Origin: Haplosporangium gracile
Lineage: Eukaryota > Mortierellomycota > Mortierellomycetes > Mortierellales > Mortierellaceae
Direction of reading: 5' to 3'
DNA: 64,000 bases
NCBI GenBank assembly: GCA_015499985.1
Contig: JAAAUF010000025.1
Span: 1-64,000 of the forward strand
The notes below the pieces were generated by a model. The model was not told the DNA's origin, did no database searches, and was given only the letters and a program-made list of their open reading frames with translations. The translations under genes and the position numbers were made by a program. This document shows positions 1-12,074 of this stretch, piece by piece (the first letter of the stretch is position 1; every line of letters begins with the position of its first letter).

Positions 1-254
1 TCAGGGGTGTCGCTAGTATTGCTTGGAGACCAAACGCACTGGAGTTTGTAACTGGTTCCAGAGACGGTCGTTTGCAAGCATGGCGGTTGATTGGTGGACA
101 GGAGGACGGATTTTCTGCGAGGTTGGTCTGGAGTTCCGGACACTCTGCCTTTGTCGTGAGGAATGCAGTCGTAATCGGCGCGGTCGGTCTCTCCGCGATT
201 AACCAAAAACTGCTCAAGCAGGGCGGTTCCAATGACGGATCATCGTTTTCCTAG
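1..254 (+). CDS. NACHT/WD40-type protein, C-terminal tail (5' part outside window)
   Basis: Frame 3 is open from the window edge to TAG at 252-254 and encodes about 83 residues. They align without gaps to the C-terminus of the 1268-aa NACHT-WD40 protein encoded at 40,789-44,595 on the other strand. Shared stretches include RGVASIAWRPNALEF, VTGSRDGRLQAWR and GFSARLVWS. The segment corresponds to the last WD40 blade plus a C-terminal extension. This copy ends in GSSFS, about 20 residues before its paralogue, which continues into an acidic Asp/Ser tail. The first 87 bp differ at one position from the paralogue and divergence rises afterwards. Function is inferred only from the paralogue. The rest of the gene lies left of the window, so its integrity cannot be judged. 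Confidence 0.85.
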   Translation, partial: RGVASIAWRPNALEFVTGSRDGRLQAWRLIGGQEDGFSARLVWSSGHSAFVVRNAVVIGAVGLSAINQKLLKQGGSNDGSSFS

Positions 255-1543
255 GATATTTCCGATGAGATGGAAGTGAGCACGAGAGTCATGGCAAGAG
301 CAAATAAAACACACATATCATCTCTTTTACACCGCATCAGTCTCACTTTTCACAATTGCCCAAATATTTGGTGGCAACTGAATCCCATGTCTGCAGAGCC
401 CCTAAAAAAAAGAAGCGCACTTAGTTCGGACCACATCTTCTCAGTTTCTCTCTGATGTCGGCCACCTTGAACCTGAGAGGATGATGGGCTCGTAATCCTT
501 GATGACAAATTGAATCGAATGAAAATATCCGTTGGCCAATGAGATTTGTGCAGGACTGAAACTAATTTGCATCGGGGATAGGGACAGATAAGCGTTTTTT
601 TCAACAGCAATGGCTACAAGGACTGGTCTCACCAACTATAGATTTCAGGTCCAGCCAGCCTATCATCGCATGGACACGTAAAAACGACCATTCAGCAGAT
701 GGACAAATATTGCTATTGTGCATGGGTAACACTAGCACAGCGAGAGAAAGACGTACAAAACGGGGCACTAATGCCGGTTAGGGTGCATTCGATGACTCCA
801 GCCGCAGTCATGCAAAAACTCAAAAGATGTTAAGAGAGTGAGTGAGAAAATGTACCAAAAGAGAATACAGCGCTGCATCAGTACATAGAAAGGACTAACA
901 TGCTTTTAGCCAATGGCTGCTTTGACGCGCGGCGGGTCCCTTGAACCACTACCCTTTTTTCCTATTGGACAGCACTGAAAGGAGAAAATCCTCGTCGCAA
1001 CATGATTTTCGTGTTCCATCAACAAAAAACAAAAATAAAGTTTTTCTTTCAGTGGATGAGTAACTTTTTGTTCATATTTTTTTTCAGTGGCCGACAAAGC
1101 CTAATAATCCAACACCCGGATGAAGTCAGGGGAAGTTCTTTCGTCGTCTTATGGATACTTTTTGTCAGCAGCCTCTTACTTTTTTTCTTGACCCGACTCC
1201 TCGTTACCTCAGTCTTCTCAATTGACTGTGAGAGTAATACTTCTTGTTCCTTCTGTCATTTTTTCTCTTTATGCGTGTCCCTCATTTTTGATGTTTTAAG
1301 CCCTCAGAGAAAATAGTTTCCTTCCCCGTTTTTTTTTTCAACTATCGACAGCAAGGTTAAAGGCATTTCCGTTGCTAGGCTGAAAATTATTCTCTTTTGT
1401 GTGGTTTACACTTGTGCCGATTGGGGGCCATCTAGAGATGATTTCTGGGTATTAAAAAAATGCCAACAACAAATGATGCTTTGGCTATCTCTCTATCGGA
1501 GAGTTGAGAAGGTAGTTATTCGGCCAAGGAGAGGAGGAACACG
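255..1543. other. Intergenic, no gene recognised
   Basis: 3' flank of the WD40 tail followed by upstream sequence of the MFS gene. Short ORFs on both strands show no family signature and no supporting promoter. The 900-1350 part is T-rich. Confidence 0.5.
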
Positions 1544-1550
1544 TATAAAA
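1544..1550 (+). promoter_or_regulatory. TATA box of the MFS transporter gene
   Basis: TATAAAA lies 228 bp upstream of the ATG at 1772 and is followed by a C/T-rich leader. The spacing resembles that of several other genes in this window. Confidence 0.6.
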
Positions 1551-1771
1551 GTAGAGGGCATCGCCCACCTTTTTTCATATGTCTTTTCTTGTTCTTTTCA
1601 CCTCGTTGCTATCGATCTCATCCCTATCGCTCTGTATTTACTCCCTCGTCATTCTCCACTCTTCTACAGCATTTCTACACCTTATTTTTTATATCATATC
1701 CTTCCCTCTCTCTACACATATTTCTTCTGCATATCCCCTCCCATTTATACCCCCACAGCACTACAATAAAC

Positions 1772-3563
1772 ATGACCGACGCCGACGCCTCAACCTTCGC
1801 CTCCGTCGCAATCACACCCTCCAGCCTCAATACATCACTCTCCAAAGAACAGACAAAATTACTACCATGGTACAAGCGATTGGACCAGAACCGAAATATT
1901 CTACTCATCGTCGCCAGTTGCGCACAGTTGCTGGATATCATCAGCATTGCCTCCGTCACGATCGCACTTCCCTCCCTACTCCGAGATGTCCACTATGAGC
2001 AAAACCAGTTGCAGTGGGTCGTTAGTAGTTACGCCCTTACATATTCCGCTTTCTTGCTTGTCGGTGGCCGTATGGTAAGTTGCTCTCTGTAGATAATCAC
2101 CGATTGCTCTTTTGTTTGTCTGTTTTCTTTGATGATTGTATCTAACCGAGCTTTTGTTTAACCATCGCAAAATAGGGAGACTTGTTTGGCCATAGACGGA
2201 TGTTTCTGACGGGAGTGTTCTGGTTTGCACTGTGGACTTTGATCTGCGGGTTCGCACGGAACCCGATCTTCATGTCCATCTCTCGTGGTCTCCAAGGCGC
2301 CGGTGCTGGGCTCACAATGTACGCATTTCATTTTCCATTCTTTTGCCTATTCACCTGTCATCCAAACGTATCCCTTCCGCATTTTCGTATTAACGACTTT
2401 GTTTCTTTTTTCATATCGAGAATAGTCCATCGGCGATGGCACTGTTGACGACATCATACCCCCTCGGCCCAGAACGCAATTTCGCAATGATGGTCTTCGG
2501 AGGTGCAGGATGTACCGGTCAAACACTCGGCGTCCTCCTCGGCGGAATCTTTGACGCAACCATCGGCTGGCCCTGGATCTTTTACATCACCGCCATCCTC
2601 GCAACCCTTGTCGGCATCGCCGGGTTTTTGGTCGTCCCAAAGTCTGGCGATGATATCCATGCTGCCGACCGTCGTGTTGACTATGTGGGGGTCTTCAGTT
2701 TTGTGCTCGGTATTATTGCGGTGGTGTATTATTTGTCGGAATCGACGACGGCCGGATGGGGGAGTGCACAGACGTTGGCACCGTTTTTGGTGGGCGTTGC
2801 GATATTGGGATGGTTTGTGTTCTGGGAGCATCGGATCGAGTACCCCATTATGCCGTTCCGGATCTGGACCTCTGCGCGGCTCCGTGCTTCGGTGGTTGTT
2901 ATCATTTGCATCACCGCCACCTACAACACTCTTATTTTCTACACCTCGTTGACTTTCCAGAACGTCCTCTTGTTCTCGCCACTGATCACCGCATGCTGCT
3001 ACATTGTCCACGGTGTCGGGATGGCGCTAGGATTGTACTACCTCAACATGCTGTATGCGGTTGTCCGGACAAAGGTGATCATGCTCCTCGGTTTGTTCTT
3101 CATCATCATCTCGGCCATCATCTTTGCCCAGATCGTTCCCGGATCGGGCTACTGGCACTACGCATTCCCCGCACTGATCGTCAACTGTATCGGCCAAGCC
3201 CCTGCATGGATGTGCTGTCAAGTCACAGCAGTCGCCGATGCTCCCGATGAGGACCAAGGAGTTGTTGGCGCTGTCTTTAACGTCGCCATCCAGCTGGGTG
3301 GACCTATCGGCCTTGCTATCAGCGCGATTGTGAACGACAGGTTCACGACTTTCAGTGATGACGGCGAACAGAGTCCTACGGAGTTCATGGATGGGTACCG
3401 GACGGCCTTTTATGCGATGGCGGTTATGGGCGCTGTTGGGCTTGTGTTTGTGGTGCTTCTTGCCGCTAACCAAGACCCTATCGAGTTCAAAGGCATCGTC
3501 GAGGATGACAAGTCGGTGGATGAGAGCAGTCAGAACGAGAAGGTCCTCGAGCGGACTTTGTAA
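1772..3563 (+). CDS. MFS transporter, DHA2-like (14-TM drug:H+ antiporter type)
   Basis: Three exons: 1772-2074, 2176-2318 and 2426-3563. Introns are GTAAGT..TAG at 2075-2175 and GTACGC..TAG at 2319-2425. Joined they give 527 aa, the usual size for 14-helix DHA2 carriers. Helix 1 carries a D1-like motif, LDIISIASVTIALP (about residues 53-66). The loop after helix 2 carries motif A, GGRMGDLFGHRRMF (98-111). GQTLGVLLGG (about 180-189) resembles antiporter motif C. The N-terminus is hydrophilic and Ser/Thr-rich, and the last 30 residues are acidic and cytosolic. The family exports drugs, metals, borate or amino acids by proton exchange at the plasma or vacuolar membrane. The substrate here cannot be told. 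The ATG was chosen because it precedes the only frame that runs through both introns. AATAAA follows at 3663. Confidence 0.93.
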
Positions 3564-3662
3564 TACAGCAATATGCGCGTCTACTCTCTTTTGTTACTAT
3601 TCCCTAGATTTACGGGCTTGTCTCGCTCTTCTCCCCTCTCTCTTCCTTCCATTGTATTTTAG

Positions 3663-3668
3663 AATAAA
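3663..3668 (+). terminator. Polyadenylation signal of the MFS gene
   Basis: AATAAA 100 bp downstream of the stop codon, in an AT-rich stretch. Confidence 0.5.
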
Positions 3669-5410
3669 AACATAGCAACAACTGGTTATTTCTTTGTCCT
3701 CTTCATCGCTCGCTCACTCTCTCTACCACTTTCTTGTTTGATACGCATAAGCAAGGGCATAAAAACAGTTGCTGATCAGAACCATGCAGGTACCATTCTT
3801 CCTTCTACCCCCCCCCCCCTTTTCCCCCTCTCCTGTGTTAATTTTCGGCGAATCAAATAGCCCTGGTTCGTTTGGATAGGCATGGCATAGATGACACACT
3901 AGTATGGTCTACAGAAATAGCATTGGGACCCAACCCTTTCTAACATAGCTCGTCCTCATTGCACCCCTTTTATTGGCTTACGCCCTTGGCTCCTTTATAA
4001 TATTCGAAAAAAGAAATAGGGAAGTAGGTGGGTGAGAGAACGATGAGCCGAGAAAGAAATATGAAGGAGCGGTTAGAGAGAAGGTGTAAGGGAGGGTGCC
4101 AAGAAAGAAGGGGAGAGGAAAGAGGGGGAGGACATCGCAACGTGTGTTTGTGAGTATGTAGAATGAAAAGGCATCTTAGTTAGTTCATTCATGCAATGCA
4201 TGGCGCAACGGATGGAAAGGAATTAGGGGGTCAGGGGTGAGGGATGGTTTGGATGATATTTTTACGATGAGGGGTGTTGTGTACGGATGTTTATCTGTTT
4301 CTTGTGTTGGTTGTTTTCTCGAATTGTAAAGGGCTCTTTGTATTTTTTTTTCATCTTCTGACAGGTGCAAGAACCATACCCATGTGCAACAAAGCAGCAA
4401 AGAGAAAGGAAGGAAGGTGGCCAAAGAAAGAGGTAAAGGGCTCTCAAGTCAAGGGGAAGGGCGACGGTGGGTGGATGTGGGTGTGTGAGGTAAGAGCAGG
4501 AACGGACGCGACTTTCACTGTTTATATGAGTGGAGGTCGGTATGACAGGAAAAGGCGAACGCAATCCCGGCCCGTTATTCACTAATATATTTTGACCTTT
4601 ACACACCTTTGTGCTCTCAACTTTTTTTCTTTTTCTTTGCTCTCATTGTAGAGGTTTGCTGTTGGTGCGCTGGCTGTAGGTGTCTTACATTGTGCATAAA
4701 CATGCGCCTCTTTTTCATGTCTTGCCAAAGAATGCACAGAACGGTATCTGTTCGCACCATTCCTCTATCCCTCCACAGCCTGCAGTTGCACGCAGTACCA
4801 TGATATCGCACCAAATCATACCTTATCAATGCGCCGTTGCGAACAAGAAAAAGTATCATTCTTCGATGTACAGGTAGTTGTGCATGGGTACATGTTTTCA
4901 TTCATATTTGACACCTGACAATGCAACAGATGCACTTGCTCGTTGAGGAATGCAAAACAAACGAGGAGAACTAGAAGGAGAAAGGAGTATTTCTCCTTTA
5001 TTTTTGTCCATAGTTTGTTGGTTGTTTGGGTCGTTCAATTTGTTTACATACTCTCCGATTGCTTTTTTTTTTCTTGGATATCGGGTGCTGAGTATGCATA
5101 CCAGAGGTATGTGAGTTGTTGTTGTACTCCATGGCAACAATAAGCAAACAAATGGAACGAAGGAGAGAGAGCAAATATGCTCAAACGAAAGAACAACAGG
5201 GCATGCAGGAGGGAAGAGAACACACAACCCACAGAGTAAGAAAGAGAACCAAGAGAGAAGGGCATACAGCTAATAAAGTTATTCAATCCCTACTTTCCCT
5301 TGGAGAAAGAAGACTCAAACCCCCAAAGGAGGGAACTTTCTACTCGTTCTGTGTGTTTTGTTGATTTCTCCACTCTCACTTTACACGAATTTACTCGCTC
5401 CTGGAATTGG
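3669..5410. other. Intergenic, no gene recognised
   Basis: Contains a C homopolymer near 3810-3820 and a purine-rich stretch at 4010-4130. ORFs of up to 114 codons here are low in complexity, overlap on both strands and carry no recognisable domain. Confidence 0.45.
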
Positions 5411-5417
5411 TATAAAA
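5411..5417 (+). promoter_or_regulatory. TATA box of secreted-protein gene A
   Basis: TATAAAA lies 212 bp upstream of the ATG at 5623. The word ATTTACTCGCTCCT at 5389-5402, just upstream, recurs upstream of paralogue B at 9813-9826. Confidence 0.6.
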
Positions 5418-5622
5418 CTACCTCAAGTTCCCAATTTGCCAGTTTTCTCTTCAGCCTTCCAGCCCTCCATCCTCACCCAGTCGACCCCTCACCACTCTTC
5501 TACAGAGCCGCCTCCTTCCCTTCCCTACTCCTCACTTCTCACTCATTCACATCCTTCCTCCTCTCGTTTCGACCCTATACCCTTCCTCATCTCCCTTCCC
5601 TCGCCCCTTCCTTACCTCCAAG

Positions 5623-6529
5623 ATGAGATCCACCACCTTCCTCGCCTACTTCATGGCACTGTTCGCCATGTTCTTCGGTCTCTCCTTCACCTCGGCCGAG
5701 ATGATCACCGACCTCGAGCCCCGTGGCGCCCCCACCAAGCCCGTCGGTGCTGCCTTTGAGGGCACCGTTGACCTGCTTGTCAAGGAGCACTCTGAGATTG
5801 TTGTCAAGGCCTTTGCTGATGTCTGCACCGATGCTAACCTTTCGACTGATATTACAACCGACATCCGTGTTCAGATCAGGTATGTTGTTTTATGGGAGGG
5901 GAGGTGGATAAAAATTGAGCACGAGCAACACTTTAGACTGGATTTTTATTTTGAGCTTCTCCATGCTCAGACGTCTCACCCGATGCACACAGACCCACAG
6001 ACTAACGCAACCCACATTCCTCTCTCTCTTTTCTACCCTATTTCATAGCGGATTGATCAACATCGACTTCGGTCTCGGAACCAGACTCTCTGCCGCATTG
6101 CGCTCCTCCATCAAAGCCGCAGTCCGCACGGAAGTCGACCTGGAAACCAAGGCCCAATTCTCGGCCAATCTTCGCACAAACCTCGTCGCCATCATCACAA
6201 AGCGCTGCCCCGCCCGCGATGGCGCTTGCATCAAGCTCCAAGCCAAGAATATTGTCAAAGATGCCATCAAGCTCACCACCAAGGCCTCCGTCAAGATCTC
6301 CGACAAAATCTCCGTGAACTTGGCTACGCGTGTCAAGGCGGCGATTCAGATCCAGGTCAAGAAGTTTTCGGTCAACTTGTGGTTGATCAAAATTAATGTG
6401 ACGGGTGATGTTGCGGTTTCGAACAGTGTTGCGTTGAGATTCAAGAATGCTGCTGGTTTGGTTGCCAGTGCTTGTGCGGATGTTTCTGCCAAGCTTGTTT
6501 CGCGGATCAAGACTATTGCCTCTGCTTAG
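5623..6529 (+). CDS. Secreted Ala/Lys-rich protein, copy A (family of unknown function)
   Basis: Two exons, 5623-5879 and 6049-6529, with intron GTATGT..TAG at 5880-6048, encode 245 aa. Residues 1 to about 25 form a signal peptide: basic start, hydrophobic core, TSA before the likely cleavage site. The mature protein is rich in Ala, Lys, Val and Ile and contains SGLINIDFGLG, KRCPARDGACIK and KKFSVNLWLIKINVTGDV. Four Cys positions are shared with copy B (VCTD, KRC, GAC, SACAD) and could form disulfides. I do not recognise the family. The export signal and lack of membrane segments suggest a secreted or wall-associated protein. The alternation of charged and hydrophobic residues would suit amphipathic strands or helices. 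It is tandem with copy B 3.6 kb downstream, same strand and same intron position. Confidence 0.88.
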
Positions 6530-9500
6530 AGCGAGGGATGGTAGATGTTGTATCTATAGTTTATTTTCGATATAAAAAAAGTTCTTTCACACAATTGCTT
6601 ATTGCTGGTCCGCATGCTGAATGAATCTGTTGGACATGTTGGTTCAAAACGCTTGGGGAATGCTTCTTTGTCGCACCCATCCGGCATGTCTTTTAGACTA
6701 AAATACCTGTAAACCTGTTTCTTGTAGAAATAGAAAAGGATTGGACAAAAATGTCATAGAAATAGTTAGTCTAGTCAATTAAGCCTGCGTTCCCTTCCTC
6801 CCCTCTCTTTCCACCACAAAAACAGTGCATTTGCTGTTGCTTCTAGTGGCGATTTCTGTAACTGATAGAGTTGAGGCCGTTGAGGCACTTAAAAATAAGA
6901 TTTGTTCCCTCATCTCAGTCATCTCGTTTTCTCGTTTTCGACTTATGTTTTTGGTATTAAAAGAAGAGATGAAAAATGATTCTGTTTCTATGGTAACCTA
7001 TCTGTCTCTAAAGAACAAAATGAACAAAGATGCATGTATGTATGTATATCGTGAACAAATAAACCACGTAACTACATTGATGCAAAAGATGTCTCTATGA
7101 TATCTCGCCCTCATTTGCCCTTCTTTTTTTCCCTTTGTATCGTTGAAAAAAAGTGAGCAGCATGTGGAGCTGCAGCGTGTATGTCTTTTGTCAGCTACAA
7201 TACTTCCTTTCATCTGTTTTTTTCCTCCCTCCCAAGACGCGAACACATGGGAAAGGAAAGTGTTTTTCTTGGGATCAAATTTATTCGATCGGTTTGTCAA
7301 GCACAGCGAAGGAAAAAAAAAAGGAAAGAAGGGGAAGGGTAGGAGAAGGAAAGGGAAGAAGATTAAGGCTTACATGGACCCGATCGACCTACAAGGGGAA
7401 AGGGACTCCGTTAACATTCCATGTGTTATTTTCATTTTCTATTCTTGAGGTTGGATCATCCACATTCTTCCGAGTCCGTTGTTGTCACGGCCTAACAGAA
7501 AGGCGGACATCTGTTCCCTCCCTTCTCGATCGATATGTAATAAGTCCTCCTGTCCACCCGGCGAAGAGCGAGAAAAAAATGAGAGGGTAGAGAGGAATGT
7601 TACGTAGGCAAGTGGATGTGTGCGACTTGACGTGCAGGTATGGTGATACTCATGTACTGACTGACCGACCGACGTATAGACCGATCAATGTGCAGTTGTC
7701 AATTATCTTCACTTTCTTTTTCTTATTCTCCACAAACAAAGACGCTCTGAGTGACAGAGATGTGAACCGGCTGCGAGATATTCCGAGTGCGGCCAATAAA
7801 CATGCTGAAGTAAGTAGATAAATAAGTCATTAGGTGGCCCACACACTCAAGCGCCAGCGCCAATCCTTCAGAGCCTCCGACTGTACGCTCCACTCCGCAG
7901 CTGGCTGGGGTGTGAAGGATGAGATGGCGAGACATTGTGAAGAGAAGTGAGAGCAGAAAGAAGAATCGGTGGCCTGATGTCCTTGACCATTAAAAGCTGC
8001 TTGAAGTAAAGTATCATGGGGCGGATGGACGCGGGCCCGAGTGAACTGTATTCGTTGTAAGGTACCTCAATCCATATCCCATTTTCATCCATCGCCATTG
8101 TTCACGATGAGATCTTGAAAGTAAAGGTCGAGGTGTTAGGAATTGGGCGCTGATTCTTGTTTTTTTCATTTCTGATTTTTCCGGTTTTCGATCAATTTTG
8201 AGTATTGATGATCGTTGTTTGTTGTTTTTTGCTCTTTTGTAGACGGAGGGTGGGGATCTTCACGGGGATCATTACTATTCAACCACCACCTTCAACACCC
8301 ATATGAAGTGGTTATCGTTGTTGTTTGTGGTTTATGTATGTGGGAGATATTTCGGCTGCTATTTTTACAAGTTGTTCAGTTTTTTGTTTGTCAATCAACA
8401 AAAGGGCTATAATAAGCCAGGGGTAGGTACCTCTACACCAAAGTCATGGAAGTTCAAGAGACGAGTTTCGAGTGGAGAGTAAAAAGTCCCTCGGCTGCCA
8501 CCAATTGTAAAAGCCCCCCTCTGTGTCTGTCTACCTGTCTACAAAATAAAGGTTGAGAGCCGTTGTTTGCATTTGTTGTTTTTGTCCAGTTGGTCAGTTG
8601 GAGGGAGGAGGGTTGTCTCGTGCAGTGCAGTTGCCAGATTTTTAGCGTACTTTCTTTCTCTGCAGTGCACTTCTCCTCTTTTTGCTCTTTTTGCACTTAT
8701 CCCCGATATCTTTTTTTCTCTCAATAACTAGCGGCTTTCACCCCTATCGGTATGCACCGACAAAAGGAGGGCGAGAATGTTACTTGTCAACGGCACATTT
8801 CAAACCATGACAAGACGGCCATCGATGGGAATAGAGACAATGCGCTCTCAGGGGCTGGAGCGAAAACAAGATATGTACATACTTCCAACGCAATCAAGAG
8901 GTGTGTTCCAGACTCTCAATGTGGTGTGATGTTTTTTTTGAGCAAGGAGTGGTATAAGCATATACATACACATCGGGCCAGAGCTGCCTGTTGGTTGTTT
9001 GACTACTTTCCCTCTCTCTTTGTTCATGTTTTCTCCTTTTCGCTTTAAGAGGTGGAAAACCATATGCATCAGAAAGAAGAAAGAAGGGCTCTCATTTTTA
9101 AAGAGAAAGGAAATCGGAAAACAAACGTGAAAGCAGGGGGTTCGCTTTGACGGTGTGTATCGATGGATGGCTCTCAAAAAAAAAAAAAAGACAGAAAAGA
9201 GAGAGCGAATAGGCGGATAGGGTAACAGGACACACGTAAACAACATAAACAAAGAAAAACGGGCTGACTGAGTGGTGAGTTGGTGCTCTACATACATCTA
9301 TGTAGCAGCGGCAACAGTAAAGGATTAGACACACACAAACCTCATATGACAGTTTGTGTATGATTATTTTTATTCGCCCTTCTGCTTCCTCTTGCTCCAC
9401 AACCCACAAGGACCCATGGGGAGGATTTTGATTGGGTTTCCATTTCTTTACTTGAATATATGGGTGTTGGGTATGGGGCCATTCAACTATGTGTCCTCTC

Positions 9501-9987
9501 CTTCCCTTTTGCTCTTTATACCTGATAGTGTAAACAGTGTTTTATTTCTTGTTCAATGGTGTATCAATGGAGCAAGCTATTTTCTGTCAATGCAGAGAGG
9601 ATAGAGAGGCATGCAGTAGACACGAGCCACCACCTCTCTTTCCTTTCCTGCCAAGCATGATAGTAATACAGGTACTTCTATTCAAGTACAACTCTTTTAC
9701 TGTAAAAGCCAGCGCGGAGATCTCGCCCGGTCTGTTCTGGTGCCTGAATACAATTACATTTACCCCCCCGAGGTGTTTGATCGTGGTGGTTGAGGCTGCT
9801 GCTCACTCACTGATTTACTCGCTCCTATGAACATGCGGGCATCCTTTCCTCACCACCCAAACAACAGCAATTCATAGTCATCATCAATAAACCACAGCGA
9901 TGCTGCATCTAACAGAGTTCACTCCTCCCTTTCCTCTCTTTCCCTATCTCCTTTCATATTCACTTTCAACGGTTCATTCTTCTTTAT
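6530..9987. other. Intergenic between the secreted-protein paralogues, no gene recognised
   Basis: About 3.4 kb with A- and T-rich runs. ORFs are short, overlap on both strands and have no recognisable domain. No further copy of the secreted family was seen in any frame. Confidence 0.45.
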
Positions 9988-9995
9988 TATATAAA
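9988..9995 (+). promoter_or_regulatory. TATA box of secreted-protein gene B
   Basis: TATATAAA, 190 bp upstream of the ATG at 10178, followed by a C/T-rich leader like that of copy A. Confidence 0.6.
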
Positions 9996-10177
9996 GAAGA
10001 CCGGCGCCTACAACTTTTTCGCTTTTTTCTTTGTCGAATCAACCCTCCACCTCACTCACCCCCCACACTCTTCCACAGAGACACCCCTTCACCCTTACCC
10101 TCATACCTCCTACCTTCAACACCCCCCTTACCCTCACCCCCCTCTCAACCATCAACCCCTTTTAATCTCCATCCATA

Positions 10178-11460
10178 ATGAGAACCTTCGCTATCCTCGC
10201 CTTCTTCATGGCCATGTTCGCCATGCTCTGCGGCTCCGTTTCCGCCGAGACTGGTCTTGAGCCCCGCTCTGTCAAGTCCGTTGGTGCCGCCTTTGAGGCC
10301 ACCCTTGACCTCCTCGTCAAGGAGCACTCTGACATTGTTCTCAAGGCCTATGCTGATGCCTGCGCCGATGTCAACATTCATGCTGCTGTCTCTTCCAACC
10401 TCCGCGTCCAGATCACGTACGTTCCCCTCTTCTCCTTCTTTTTCGTCAATTGACTGCTCGTGGTTGCCAACTTTTGTCTTCGACATGTCCCCTGCGCACT
10501 TCCTCTCTCCTTCCTCCGAAAATAATTCGATCTGATCGAAAATGCAAAGAAGCACGATCCTTCTCTCCCTCCTTCTGTGGCCTGTGGAGCAGTGGCGGAG
10601 TATCGACACCAACCGCATTTGGTCCGACATGGATCAAGCAGGCGCAGAGCAGCAGCTGTTCTTTTTTCCAGCCTAGCCCAAAATCGACTCTTTCACCTCA
10701 CAACTATTTTTTTTATGAACCAACATATTCTTCTTTTTTTTTCTTGACATCGTCCATACTCTGTTGGCAGTCAACAGAACCAAAACCTTTTTTCTCTTTT
10801 TCTCATGTTCCCATCGTTCATACTCGCATTCACAAGAGAACAAAAGACTATTTTTCCTCTCTACTTCTCTCCCACGTTTATACCGTCCATATTCGCATAC
10901 GTTCACACCTATCGAAAACCCAACTAACAAATGAACTCGTTTATTTCCTCTCTTATTATATTCTCTCTCGACTAAATAGCGGCTTGGTCAACATCGATTT
11001 CGGTCTTGGCTCGAGGCTCTCTGCTGCCCTCCAGACCTCGATCAAGGCCGCCGTCAATGCTGAGGTCGACGCCACCATCAAGGCCCAGTTCACTGCCAAC
11101 CTCCGTGCCAACCTCGCCGCTGCCATCACCAAGCGCTGCCCTGCCCATGATGCTGCCTGCATCAAGGTTCAGGCCAAGAACATTGTCAAGGATGCCGTCA
11201 AGATCACCAGCAAGGCCTCCGTCAAGATCTCTGAGAAGCTCGCTGCCAATTTGAACGTCAAGGTCAAGGCTGCTGTTGATGCCCAGGTCAAGAAGTTTTC
11301 CGTCAACTTGTTCTTAATCAAGATTAACGTCACCGGTGATGTCAAGGTCTCCGAGTCTGTTATCGTCCACTTCAAGGCTGCTGTTGGCCTTTGCGCCAAG
11401 GCCTGTGTTGATATCTCGGTCAAGGAGGCCTCCAAGATCAAGACCATCTGCTCTGCTTAA
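10178..11460 (+). CDS. Secreted Ala/Lys-rich protein, copy B (family of unknown function)
   Basis: Two exons, 10178-10416 and 10980-11460, encode 239 aa. The intron GTACGT..TAG (10417-10979, 563 bp) interrupts the same codon position as in copy A but is more than three times longer. Exon 2 is exactly 481 bp in both copies. A signal peptide ends at about residue 23 (CGSVSA). The mature part retains GLVNIDFGLGSRL, KRCPAHDAACIK and KKFSVNLFLIKINVTGDV, the four Cys shared with copy A, and two extra Cys (GLCAK, TICSA), which could allow an additional disulfide. Codon choice is GC-rich and Lys is almost always AAG, which in fungi often goes with high expression (inference). Function unknown; no enzyme motif is seen. 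AATAAA at 11580-11585 follows. Confidence 0.9.
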
Positions 11461-11579
11461 GAGTCTCTCATGTATATCCTCCATCCTCTCCTCATCATCC
11501 CCTTCATCATTCATCCCGCTCCCCCTTTTGTTGGTTTACCCTCCTCCTCGCCTCCAATCCTACAATATCCTCGTCTACC

Positions 11580-11585
11580 AATAAA
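11580..11585 (+). terminator. Polyadenylation signal of secreted-protein gene B
   Basis: AATAAA 120 bp downstream of the stop codon. Confidence 0.5.
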
Positions 11586-12074
11586 TTATCATCGTATATA
11601 ATACTATTAGCTTACTGCCTTTTTTTTTCTTCCTTGTGTCCATGCCATCGAAGGCGTATCCATTTGCGTATCATCCGTGCGTGAACCCCTTCCTTGTTTC
11701 TCTAGACATTCCCGAATGCAATTTTCCTAGTCGTCACGTGCGCCATATGTGTCCCTCGTCTTCTCATTTTTGTTGGCCCTTTTGGTTTGAAAAAACAAAA
11801 AGAAAAACTCCCGCTACCCTCGTCCGTCTTTCCTTCACTTCTTTCCCTTCACTTTTCTTCACTTTTCTTCACCTCCTTCGACCCTTTCGACTTATACCTG
11901 CTGAACACTTACCAACAACAACCAGCACCCATCAATCAGCAACAACCAACAACTCAGCTTAACAACCACCTTTGTACACCTCATAAACTCAACGGGCCTT
12001 TCTGATTCTCTCTCTCTTACTTTCTCTCTCTTACTTTCCATCTCTACCTACAACTTCACAACCCAGCATTCACA
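11586..12074. other. Upstream region of the polytopic membrane protein gene
   Basis: The pyrimidine-rich leader (11,800-12,060) contains repeated CTTCACTTTTC and CTCTCTCTTACTTT words. No good TATA box is seen; TTATACC near 11,891 is the closest. Confidence 0.4.

Noticed and set aside
350..635. Minus-strand ORFs with CPYPRC and a weak likeness to the pre-finger region of the 28.8-kb gene
   Set aside because: The likeness is short and spread over two frames, with no finger histidines in register; not enough to call a relic.
2454..3011. 185-codon minus-strand ORF
   Set aside because: Antisense to MFS exon 3; no recognisable protein features.
10450..10979. Plus-strand frame running through the intron into exon 2 of secreted gene B
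   Set aside because: The paralogue shows the intron boundaries; the extension is low-complexity intron sequence.
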